DNA from: Membranipora membranacea
Lineage: Eukaryota; Bryozoa; Gymnolaemata; Cheilostomatida; Membraniporidae
NCBI GenBank assembly: GCA_914767715.1
Contig: OU612072.1
Coordinates: 17,424,001-17,488,000 of the forward strand
Direction: 5' to 3'
DNA length: 64,000 bases
The position numbers and the translations under genes are program-made. Below the pieces are notes generated by a model. The model worked only from the letters and a program-made list of their open reading frames with translations. It made no database searches and was not told the origin of the DNA. Shown here in pieces: positions 11,958-23,900 of this stretch (position 1 is its first letter; the number at the start of each line of letters is the position of its first letter).

Positions 11958-14900
11958 TTATTCAGTTTTTGTTGTTACTCTTTTCCTAACTTCAGAACCC
12001 GCTGTGGGTGAACGATTTTGCAAGCCGCTGTGGGTGGATGTACTTGCCCCTGTACCAGTTGCTGCGGAAAGAGGATTTCCCCCTAAGGCTATGGTAGACA
12101 TTTGACTCAGTCCTCGATCTGATAACTTCTGTATAGGACCTGCCAGTACCTGTCAAATAAATAAAGGAATATATGAAACAAACATACAGAAATCTTATTT
12201 GCCATGAGCAGCATTACCTGTTTATCACATCTGTGTTATTGCCAGTAAATGGTAGAAGGAAGGTAACAGTTGAAAGGTGAAACAAGATGAGAGATGGAGC
12301 CGAACTCAAATAGTTCATCACAAACTGAAAATATACCTGTAGATGGTGACTACGATTTGGTGAGCGACGATCTGGTGAGCGACGTATGAGATTACGACTA
12401 CACCAAGAGCGTACTCTTCTCAAGGACTCTCTCTGTGTGCACACGGATCAAATACATCAAGTCGGTCAAGTTATAATATCCAAAATAAATCAACGTCAAC
12501 CCCACTTTATAATTAAATGTGTGGGTAAAGCAGATTAGGAAAGTTAACGAGTATTTGAAATTCTCAGTGAGATCAACTCTTAAAATAACAAAATTTATGA
12601 CTATTTGATATGTATCCAATCTCATCATTAACTCCCGCCTCAGCTAGTGGAAAGTTGTGGAAGCTTACGTTTAGTCATCCTGAAAATAGCAATACTAAAT
12701 TTAAACTAAGGGCTCTTCCAGGGTAAACCTGCATTATTTTGTTTTTACCCCCTATCCATATTCAAAGAAATTGAATTCGTTGATAAATGATCATGATCAT
12801 GACCGGTTGGAAAGCTAATGAGAACGTTAAAATTTTCTCTGAAACAGGTATCAGCATACAGATCTGACTGACCGAATAAACATCAATCATCAACCTGACC
12901 AAAAGTTTGAAGTGGTTCCGGCTGATATAACAACTAAGGCAACTCAAATAAAATCTTTAGATGCAGTTGGCTATCTTCACAATGAGTTCAAGCGGCTTAG
13001 AGATATTTGATATTTAATTAATGTCCAATTCATAAAGGATGTACCACTTCACTGGAAATTTAGGAGAAGATCTTGAAAAGATTTGTGATTTTTTTAAAAT
13101 ATCCACTGTATCGCGTTAGGTTTAATAGTTTCAGGCAGATTGGAGAGAAGAGGAATTGTCAGGTGTATTGGAGAGTAGAGATTTAAGTTAATATCAGATA
13201 TTTTACACAGGCCAATATTGACGATCATTAAGAGTTCATTGTTTGTGATTTCAGTACAGACTTATAATAGTCACTCACCAGATCCCAGACTATATGAGCC
13301 ATCTCGTCTATTTTTGAGCCGACTTCTCTAAGTTCTCCGCTGTGTCTACAGTAACCCCATGTGGCTAATAGTACTAATGATATGAGAATAAAGGCATTCA
13401 GCAGGGAAACCATCCCCGTCAACCCAATAGCTGAAAACAGTCCTGCAACACAAATAAATAATCATAGTCACAAAAAACAGATGTATAATTTATTTCCAAC
13501 ATGTCAAGAGGTAGGCTACACGATGAGCCGCATAGTCATCAGTATCCAAATATCAAAGATTAAGTCTAGGTTGGCAATTGGTTAATATAACCCTCCCTCA
13601 ATCATATGGCCCTCTCTGAACATCGCTTAGTTTGATCTGCTTTTAGCACCATCTATCTCAGGATTGCCTACTCATTGAACCACTAGTTCAGAGAGTAGGC
13701 AACTCTTGATTAACAAAGTTAACTTTCATCAATTAAACTCTCCTAGTGCTAAACATCGAATATGCCAAGTGAAATGCCTTTATAATTATCCCTCGATCTC
13801 CAGGAATCTCCGGTCAACATTTGCATGTGCTGTAATTGGTCTCATCTCACCATTAATTCCACAAAGCTGCATCATGGTACACTAAGAACTCCAATAACAC
13901 ACATGAATAAACCTAGCCTGTTGGGGAGGGGGGACACCCCCACCCCACCAAACCAGGCTTGTCAAGATGGGCAAGAACAAACCCTAACAAGTGTGAGACT
14001 CACCAGACAACATATAGAAGACTACAAAACAAGCGAATAGAGTAATGGGCGTTCTCAGACTCCTCAGCATAGACTTAGCTTCATTAGCAGATGAGTAACT
14101 CTCCCATGATGTGTTTATATCCTTCTCTAAAGCCTCCACATATGATGTGCTGTAACAAGATCACAGTCTATATCAACTATATATCATATGTGTACATATG
14201 TATATATGCTTAACAAGATCACAGTCTATATCAACTATATATCACATGTGTACATATTTATATATGCGTAACAAGATCATAGGCTATATCAACTATATAT
14301 CACATGTGTCCCTATGTATATATCACATGTGTCCCTATGTATATCCACATGTGTATACATAATGTATGAACTATAGTTATTATATGACAAGTAAGTATGA
14401 TAAGTATATGTACAAAAGTCATCATAGTATAAAAGCCAGTCAATCTCTATACACATATTTCATACTGACATACTCTTCCACCATATAACAATGCATCGTT
14501 CTAGAAATTCTACTTGACCCAAGTATCTGATGATACAAGAAAAACGAGGAGCGCTTCATTTAATCAAGGAACATACTCAAAAACCTGTCATAATACGGCT
14601 TCTATAACATTGAGCTACAGGTCGGGCTTAGTGAACACCCCCATATATTAGTAATATTATCACCCTCTAAGTATTACCTGAACTCTGGACCTCCCATCTT
14701 CTTCACAGAATGGAACGCATCAATAGCCTGTCTCTTAAAGTTCTCATGTGCTTCCTTCAGCTGATCTGGATGTAGATATGGTCTGTCACCTCCGCATGTC
14801 TACAATATAACATCATTGACAGCTTGTCTGGTAAAACCCACGATGGGCTGCAATGATGGCTTCCGCTCTATATGACAGCTACAACAGCAATCTTAGTGCA

Positions 14901-17900
14901 TATTAGACAAATTTTTTCACGAATTGCATAAGTAATACTTCTGTATTGAAAGCTGTCTAGTTTATATACACGAGGTGACAACTCCACTCATGATTACAGA
15001 GTATCAGCCTCCCTGATAGCATTGTAAGAGTATTACCAGAACATTATTAGCAACAGATAAACTTGTTACTAACTGAACACTCACAGCATCCATACGCTCA
15101 TGGTAGAGGTTCTTAGCAGCAGTTAAGGCCACTAGATTGTTTGCCTCAGCAGTAGCGTGCATTAATGACTTAGGCTCAGGTAATGAATCTCCTTGGAAAA
15201 TCCTCATGTACACCTGTTAAATAAACATAGATGTTAGTGATGATATACATACATGTCTATAGAAGGGTGCTAATTGGCACGCTTACTAAGCAGAAGTTAG
15301 TCTTTATGGAGATGTTTATGGAAAAGAAAATGATTTACAAAGTCTAATGATTAATACTAATTGTAAGCGTAATGTGAAACCTTGGCTTTATGATCACAAT
15401 TTCTACAATGTTGTCATTGATAGTTCATGTTATAGTGCTCTGCTTACTAAATCGAAGTTTGATTTCATATTGTATGACTTTTTACTATTCAAATATTATG
15501 AAAATCACTTCTTTGGCAATACTCAATAACCAAGAGAAGTATTCTTCCTTTAGAGTAGTGAGTGAGAGTTAGGAAGGCAGTGAATGCTAGTAGCCACATA
15601 CCCTGAAGTATTCTATGAGATCTTGACCAGTGACTCTGTTACCACTGATCTCTTTCACTATAAGATTGTCTTTACTCAGTAACTGTGGTATCAAATCTTT
15701 TAGATATTCTTTGAATTCTCCGTCTACCTCTGAAACACATCAAATCAAGAAACGTACACATTAGTAATATAATCACAGTTCCAATATTACCTGAGATTGG
15801 GACTTCTTATCCTCCTCACAGAGTGGTAAGCAGGACATGGATATATTTGGTACCTCAATAACATATTCTGGTCATAGTATAATGGGATCGGCTTATTATT
15901 TAAAAAAAGGAAAGCTGTTTAAACTGATTCCTTTGTCTGACAATGACAATAATTAGAGTGATTATTGTAGCCATCTATGTCATCACTGATAAGTCAGCTA
16001 ATCAATCAAAGTCAACTATACCAACATGTCAGTCTAACATAGCAATCTAAACTCCCCAGAACTAATGACAATATCAGTTAACTTTTCCACAAAGTGAATT
16101 TTATATCCAGTATGTATGTATGTTGTGTCACTATCATGATCCAACTAGACTGTCTTTGGACTGTTGAGACTGAGTAAATACAAACGTGCCCAAGTCTCCA
16201 AACTGAAAACATGACCCACCCGGAATAAAAAAGCACAAAGCTGTCAGTGGCAAAATGTGGTAAAGTAATATAGACTTTTCTATGGCACTGGTATGTTAGT
16301 GGAGTCGATCTGCAATCAGTGTAACACATACCGGCAAGACGCCCATCAAATCTTGGATTCGTAGCGACCTTTAGCCCTGGATGTGGCATGAGGAAACAAT
16401 CGATCGTTTCGAAACAAGATCTGATCTGCTGTCTTAATAACTGTAGCTCTGCGTGCTGTGATGGACTGAGCTGTAAATATACAATATGGATAGTCTCATC
16501 TTATCTCAACTTATGTGGCAACATAAAAATTAAATACGTACATCTGTGTTACATAGACTTCACTTGACAGATATGCCCAATATATGAGTTTACCAAATAA
16601 GGTAATGTTAGGTTCATATAATGCCATAGTTTGGACTATCTATCTTTATCATACAAGATGATTTGAATATCACCAACTATATATCCTGTTTGGGTTGTAA
16701 AGTTATTAAATTTTTTCATTTATAATCAGAAACTTGGAGACAGGACTGCTATGACAATAGGTTTATATTTTGGATTATCATGATTAAGCCGTCTTATAGC
16801 AGTGGTATATATCATAATAATAATACTATAATATATATATAACGCGGTTTATATATATATACATTCTAGTGAGTATGTGATCTACATACCTGTAATCTCT
16901 TAGCTAGTAACTCGTTACCTCCCTCCATACCGTACTCATAATCATAGGGATAACTCCAATCTCGTACAAGGAAGAGAAGAGACTGAAATGGTTTAGTATC
17001 CTCACCACCTACTGTCGCCAACTTACCATACTCTGTAAATAACTACAATCACAACAAAACTATGAGCAAGCGTCTTACGGGGTCTCAGATGCAAGAATTT
17101 GGAGTTGTCTCCACTAAGCCTACCATACATATGTACCAATATATAGTTTGGTCTAACTAAACAATGTAGATGTACACATTCTATGAATACTATGTAATTT
17201 AGTGGTGCCCTCTAGATGTTGAGTCTCTACAGTTTTTAGAACTTTCCATCGCACTTGAATTTTGGAGTAACCGGTACAAAATAAGTACCTTTTAAGCGTA
17301 AAGTGTTTGTAGGAGTGAAAATTCGCCATTTTGCACACGCTCAAAATACCTAACCTCGAGGCTAGCCAACACCCTCTCTTTACTATATAAAAACATCGAC
17401 CTCGTATAGCTAAATTAAGTGCTAGCGAACATTTACTCCTCTAGGGTATAAGGGAATTTGTTAATTTTTGACATTTAAATAACACAAATGAAATTGGAGC
17501 AAAATTTCCATAAGTAAGATTTCCTCAAATTAACATTCAATGTATGCTTTCTTTGTTAAGGGTGTACAACAAGTTGATGATACGACTCATGTAGTATAGA
17601 TTGGTGTGTACTCACCTGCAGATGCTGTAGATCATTTTCTTGTATATTAGAATGTAGATTATATACTTGTACAGAACTCAGCATAGTGCTGAGAGCAAAG
17701 ATTGTAGCACATTCTTTTACTGTACTCTCCGTATCAAAGGCTCCCTGAGTATCTAATAATACTACAACCACCTGCAGAAATATAACGCTTTGTCACTTAG
17801 TCAAGTCTTAGGTGGTCAAGGAGATGGATAGTAGTGAGTGGTCATGTTCAGGGGTGAATTTAAGTTGCAGGTGCATAAATAATCGCAGCAAACGATGGCA

Positions 17901-19537
17901 CAACATCTAAGGTTGAGATTGGTGAGATTATTTTCACTTCGGCTCTGGTGGTTTTACACTGAAATTATACATCACAGTTACTGGACGGGGTTAGCCCAGG
18001 GTTTGTCATACATTTAACAGGATATCTCCTGAATGTGACATGACAGTCAGTACTTTCTTAACTTGTACAGAGTATGTATACACTGTTTTTTTGGTCAGCA
18101 TTTCTTTTATCTGCAAAGGGTGCCAACGTAAGTTCTAAGTTCTATGATTGACTTGTAACAGCAGTGACCAACTCACATCTTCACCATCTGATGTACGGAC
18201 AATAAATGGTTCACTCCACATTAGTATGCCAGTAGTCTCCCTCTCTGCGCCGCCTCTCCATGCGAACCCTCCCAGAGGTGAATCCTGATCGTCCAGCCAA
18301 CCATAGTCATTGTATTCCTACACAAAAATAGAATAATTGTTATTAAATAACTAAATGGAAATTCATATCCACTGCTATCAGACTTGCAACTTTTTTTATT
18401 AATCTTCATCCATTTTATGATGAGGAATGCCTTATCACACAAACACAACATTTCAAGAAGAGTTCAAATATTCCTTCGGTTGGCACATAAGACCGACGCA
18501 TATACCGCTGTTGACGGCAATTGTTGAGAGATTCCAATTAATCTTACCACAAAAAAAAAACAACATACTGCTGAACTGCTGCATGAACTTGGATTTCAAT
18601 TGTGCCAAATATTTCGCTGTATTGCTATGGAAACAACTTTTAGATCAGATGGTACAGATTATATGGAGTGTACAATAGCCCTCGAGAGTATACGGATAAT
18701 CTCACCTCAGATTTAGTTAAATAATTGAGATATCTGATGAAGAAGTTGAGAAGGAATGACTTTCCTTTCCTAAATGCACCAGCTACAGAAACCACAACTA
18801 CAGGCTTATTTTTGACATCGGGTCTGTTGAGTAATGAGGATAAGTTATCTTCTACCAAGTCAAAAGCATGCTCATCCGAGACTTTCACTACTTGTATCGG
18901 CTTCCCGCTCAATCCTGCACTTGAAGGTGTGACTATAAACCAACAAAAAAAATAATAGAAATGTAGTTACGTAAATGGCAGGGAAGGTAGTATTTAAAGA
19001 TTGTTGAAGCGGATATATCACATTTGCCCTGCGTAACATGTATTATGTGAGACAGTCAGTCTGTGAAGACAAAGTGCTGGAGAATCAACATTTTTTATGT
19101 ATATCAAACCAAGATTTTCTCATGTGGATCATCATGATTTTCATGCTAGTAGATAAGATGATAGATGAGTGAATTGTTTGTTTCTATTGGGACAATAATG
19201 GTCCAGGTCAATCCATGTGTTTGTTGGCACCTATGTCTCTCAACATATTTGATAGAAGAAATATGGATACAGCTGAGAGGGTCTGAACATTCAGACCAGG
19301 TAACTGGAGGGAGACTAGGCTCAGAGAGGGCAGACAGTCAGTGACTGAGTGATTTGAATTTGAAGTGATAAAAAGGAGGAGGTACAACATTAAATATCCA
19401 TAATATGTTGTTGTAGGTGTCCTGCAACACAGGTTGGAGGGTCAGACATCTATGTTTGATACCAAATAAATGTGGTACTCACCACGAATATAGCCAGATG
19501 CTGTAGACCTTTCTTTGGTCTTGGCACTTGCCATCAT
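11958..19537 (-). CDS. ATL: Atlastin-family dynamin-like GTPase (ER fusion)
   Basis: Twelve exons on the minus strand (19537-19483, 18932-18706, 18317-18177, 17771-17616, 17042-16890, 16470-16332, 15729-15602, 15213-15085, 14799-14678, 14149-14004, 13442-13279, 12149-11958) join in phase to 583 residues; human atlastins are about 540-580. The G domain shows the P-loop GAFRKGKS, switch region [12 protein letters not shown]3 LLDTQG and the atlastin-type G4 [16 protein letters not shown] helical middle domain follows. Near the C-terminus two hydrophobic stretches (about [13 protein letters not shown] and [17 protein letters not shown]) make the intramembrane hairpin. The tail after it is Ser/Thr/Gly-rich and looks lineage-specific. 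Atlastins tether and fuse ER tubules. The start is the first of two tandem ATGs (MMASAK). The start lies 1.4 kb from the WDPCP start, head to head. Confidence 0.95.
14143..14345. repeat. About 62-bp tandem repeat, 3 units plus decayed tail
   Basis: Units share AACAAGATCACAGTCTATAT followed by CAACTATATATCACATGTGT. They decay at the 3' side into a shorter unit around CACATGTGTCCCTATGTATA. They sit in an atlastin intron immediately upstream (in gene sense) of the exon at 14149-14004. Confidence 0.85.
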
Positions 19538-20265
19538 GTCATAGATAGATAAGATAGATAGAGTTGGCAAAAATTGGATCTTGGGACGTTTATTTTTTCA
19601 TAGCCTGTGCTTATCACAAAATCTATTTCGTGCCAAATGTTTTTGTGTGAATATCAATATGATTCCTTTGAAACACAGGCTAATAACATGCTGAGTCAAT
19701 ATCCGCTTTATTCGCTTTCAAAAAAGTATTCAGGACGTTTTGCGAATAATAATTGCAGCTCAGTATATACCTCCATCACAAAAGAATGTTGTCAGGCAAG
19801 CCAGCCAAAGCACCTAGTCCTTGAAAGTGAATGTCTGCAGAACAAATGGTATTTCATTTATTATTGTTATTACCCTTGCTGTCTTTTGTGCATTTTGAAA
19901 TTCAGGTTAGTATATCTCTAACTAAGGTATCATGCTGTAATGTATCACTCTAAGCACACACCAGAGTGAGTGCAAAGTGTTGGGAATTCCAGCTCTCCAG
20001 TCCTTGAGCCCTTGCCTGCATCATCTTTCTTTGACTGCCATGACTTGGTGACTCATTGGTCTGGACTGGTGATTGCTATGTTGTAGCATTGTAATTATTA
20101 TGCCAAAGCTTGCTTGTGTGCGTGGCTTTATTTTAATCTCCTTAGTTAGTGAGTGATGGTTTCAAAACAGCTCTACCTAACTATTTTGTGCAGGAGACTC
20201 TGGGCCTGGCAAAAGTTTCCCATGCATGCTTTGTTACTTCACAATACTTGTAATAAGCTTTGGGC

Positions 20266-20400
20266 CATAGGCATAAGGAGTTTGCCAGGCTGTGAAGTGA
20301 ACTGCCCCCCTCTATGAACTACCCACCTTCCCCCTGGGGAAAGGTGGGTAGTTCATAGGTGGGCCGTTCATAGGTGGGCAGTTTACTCCTTGTGCCTATG
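20266..20400. mobile_element. 135-bp hairpin element
   Basis: Outer arms CATAGGCATAAGGAGT and ACTCCTTGTGCCTATG enclose a second inverted pair, ATGAACTACCCACCTTCCCC and GGGGAAAGGTGGGTAGTTCAT. The flanks share TTGGGC, a possible short target duplication. The form is that of a small foldback MITE. Confidence 0.7.
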
Positions 20401-20897
20401 CTTGGGCAAAGGGCTTGACAAAGTACAATTTGATAATTGTTCATTGAAAAGTTAGTGTCAGTGTATTTGACTCTTTGGGAATATTGATGAGATATGCTTC
20501 AGTTAGGGGTTGGTGAAAGCAATTTTATTTCTTGCAAATAGAGAACCCCCCACATGTCTGTAAATTGCAAGCCCCCAGACCCTTTGCCATCAGCCACTCC
20601 AAGAAATTATTATGTGGAAGGCACAGGTTTCAGTCACCATGTGGATCCCCACCAAAATCTGTGTCAAAGTTAAGCCTTAGCAGTGTTATGCTGTCTCCAG
20701 CTCCACGCCAACAACAAGAAATAAAACTGCTTAAAAGTCTCAAACGTGCAACATGCTACTAAAAAAAGATGCTGGGTTATGTTACGTCGACTCACACACA
20801 TGTATATATATAAATCTATGTTGTTACTGCTGATGTTTTTTTTTCTTATTTGTACTTTATACATGTATTAATATTGCTTAACATTTATAATTCGCAG

Positions 20898-20912
20898 ATG
20901 ATGATCTATTGA
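20898..20912 (+). promoter_or_regulatory. Four-codon upstream ORF ending one base before the WDPCP start
   Basis: ATGATGATCTATTGA is followed by G and then the WDPCP ATG at 20914. It starts right after a CAG acceptor-like site. If it is in the mRNA, ribosomes would have to terminate and reinitiate, or leak past two ATGs, to make WDPCP. Confidence 0.45.
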
Positions 20913-20913
20913 G

Positions 20914-23900
20914 ATGGCTGTGTTGAAGTCAGAGCTACACCTCTGGACACTTAGGAATCACTTACTCATATCAGGTCAGTCTGAATCTCATGTTTCGTCA
21001 TACCCACTGCTCATGTCTCTCTTGAATCTTCTCTATGTTCGGTCTATGACTTCTCTCTCGTTGATGAAAATACAAGCTATTATGTTTCAATGTGAAACCT
21101 ATGCTAGTTTGCTGCTCACAAAACTGCAGCCGAAACTTAAGCTGTAAAGAACAGAACAGGCTCATACTTTGAGAATGATGGTGTGTTTTTTGAGTCTGCA
21201 AAGCTTTTCTTAGAACTATTCCCTCCAAAGGCTCACGTCACACAATAGCACTGTGTATATGCCTAGGCCCCATACCGTGTATTGATATACATGTTTGTTG
21301 TTGTAGACACTGGGTTAGGATGTCTGACATATCACGACAAATCAGATAAAGCAGGTGCTCCTATTTCAGGTTTGTTTAGCTGACAACAAATTGTAACTGG
21401 TTGTAGTAAAATTTTGTTTTGATCTTGATATCATAGGGTAAATATGTGATCAGTCTTGTATGTTAGCTAGCCTGGGCCTACTTGATGCAAAGGTTTTATA
21501 AAATAAAGCATGAAGAAAAGCTGACCGTTGATGGGCCGGCAGTTGTACTAGTATGCATACAATTCAATTTTAGCTATAGTGAGAATCATTTGCGGTCCAA
21601 ACAATGCTTAAACTCGATAGTGAAGGTATCTCACAGGAGCTGATCAAAATACTCCAGGGAAAAAAGTGAAGTTATGAATATGCTGGCCTCAATAGATGGA
21701 ATCAAGCTAGCTCTTCTACTAGCTCCCATTTTTCATCCTTTTCTACAGAACTGATAATAAGTAGCAATGTGCACAAACTGATATATAAAACTGGTTAAGT
21801 TTCTTTTGCAGGCTCTTCCACTCATAGCTACGCTCAAGACAAACAAGCTTATTTAGAATGTAAGTGTTGAGGTAAAGCACAGAGATGCAGAGTTATGACA
21901 TCATTCTGATACTAAAATTCTAGAACGATCACTAGTATTAAAGTTGTGGTGGTAACATTCATCACGACTGGGGGCACAAAAGTAGCTGATAACGCCAGAT
22001 GTTCACACTCTTGATGGGTCTTTCAAATCTGTATTTGTTCTCATCACAAGACATTCTTATTATTCAGTGAAAGCTGTGGTACCAGCAGTATGTTAATGTC
22101 ATTGTGAGAATTAGACATGTAGACTCTAGACCAAGTTTGGTCCATTTGCCTGCATTCCGAGTTGGTCCCGATCCACCAGTGGATCGTGGATCGGGAGCAA
22201 CAGGAATGCAGGCAAATGGATCAAACTTGTTCTATGTAAAATCTAACGTGAACCTGCATATTAATCAGGACAATAAGCCCTAGTTATGTGATTTATCTAG
22301 TTTAATTGATAATCAATATCTCACACAGCAGTATGTAGGTAAAGCTATGAAGGTTAAGCTATGGCAGTAAAGTATATCAGTAATGTTATGTATATAAAGT
22401 GATGTCTTGTCTCATTTTTGTAGCACACAGAAAAGTTTGGACTCCTCACAACAAGAGACCAGATAAATTACGAGATCACATTAAAGAGTTGGAGGTAACT
22501 AATCCGTACATGTTCTTACATCATCCTCTGTAGGCTTCGATAATTGTAATTCTGGTTGAGACTATGAATGATGGTGAAGTGAATGATGGCCATTACGATA
22601 AAACCTAAAATGATTTACTGAAGGGAACAAAATTTTTGCGCCTACTGCAGAATATTATTTTACAACAAACAGATTGCTCCATTATTTACATTATTACCTC
22701 TCAAACTTTTCCAAAATATGACTACTGCTACAAAATATGAAAATTCTCAACACAACCTCTCTCAATTAGCTGTCATACATAGATACCACTAATAGGCGCT
22801 AGCTTGCCAAGCCCAAGTTTTGGCCTGTGCTTCTTAATGACAATTTCACTTCATAGAAAGTACCAGCAAACATGTCTTCATTGAAAGTAAAGTTATTGTT
22901 TGAAATACAACCAAGCTACCAAACATTCCATCTGCTCAGCCGTCCTCCATCAGCAGATAGTAAAACTACCCCCACTTGTGAAATGTAGTCACTATTGGAA
23001 TAGCTTTGTGAATATTGACTCCCTGCTGGTCACAGGGTATTTTTTGTATTTTTGATGACTCTATGTTGATGACGTGTAAAGCCCTCAACAATCGGCGTTT
23101 TGTTTACAAAGATCAAACAGTTCACACAGTGGACAGTATTATCTGTCTGTAGTGTTCATTATTATGATATTTATGTAGGTATTGTTTTCGATTGCTACCT
23201 CACTCAATAATATTATTGATTTGTCAAATTGAGTAAGTACTATAAGGTATTATTACTGAATTATTATTATGAAGTAGACTAAAATCAAACATGCATCAGT
23301 CCGCCGAATCAATAAGTGAGCGACTGATCAAGGTCATAGTCCCATATATTGAAAACAGCCTACTATTGAATACCCAATATCCTCTAACTGCTTGAAATAT
23401 GGTGTCAAGTAGGGTGACTGCCCTTTAATTTTTTCCCATCTTGGCTATCAAACTGGTATAGTATGTCTAACATTAGTTTGTGATTGAAAAAATATAAGGC
23501 CCTATACACCCTAGGTTAAGCGCTTAACCTGTGCCGGGATAGCTAGTAGTAGCATTTCATTATTAACCACTTTGGGAAAATGTTTAATAATGAAATGCTA
23601 CTACCAGCTATCCCGGCACAGTTTAAGCGCTTAAACTATATACACCCCTATCGGTGGATATGTTATAATATATTGAGTGTGCCCATTTTATACTCTATTT
23701 TATAGGATTGTCTGAGTAATGCTGTTAATGTGTTCACGAGCTGGAGAACTGAGGACCTTATACTAGTGAGTATCTATGTCTGTGACAGTCATTACACTAT
23801 CTATGTCCGTGCTCTAATATCCAAGATAGAGAATATAATTCACCAAACTATATAGTCATTACATTGATGGTTTACATTCTAATATTGAAACATTTAAATG

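Larger units (their letters stand above)
19538..20913. other. Divergent promoter region between atlastin and WDPCP
   Basis: About 1.4 kb separates the two head-to-head start codons. It must hold both promoters unless 5' UTR introns push them apart. A 135-bp foldback lies at 20266-20400. An acceptor-like TTCGCAG lies at 20891-20897, just before the WDPCP start, suggesting a non-coding first exon. No TATA box or other motif can be defended. Confidence 0.4.
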
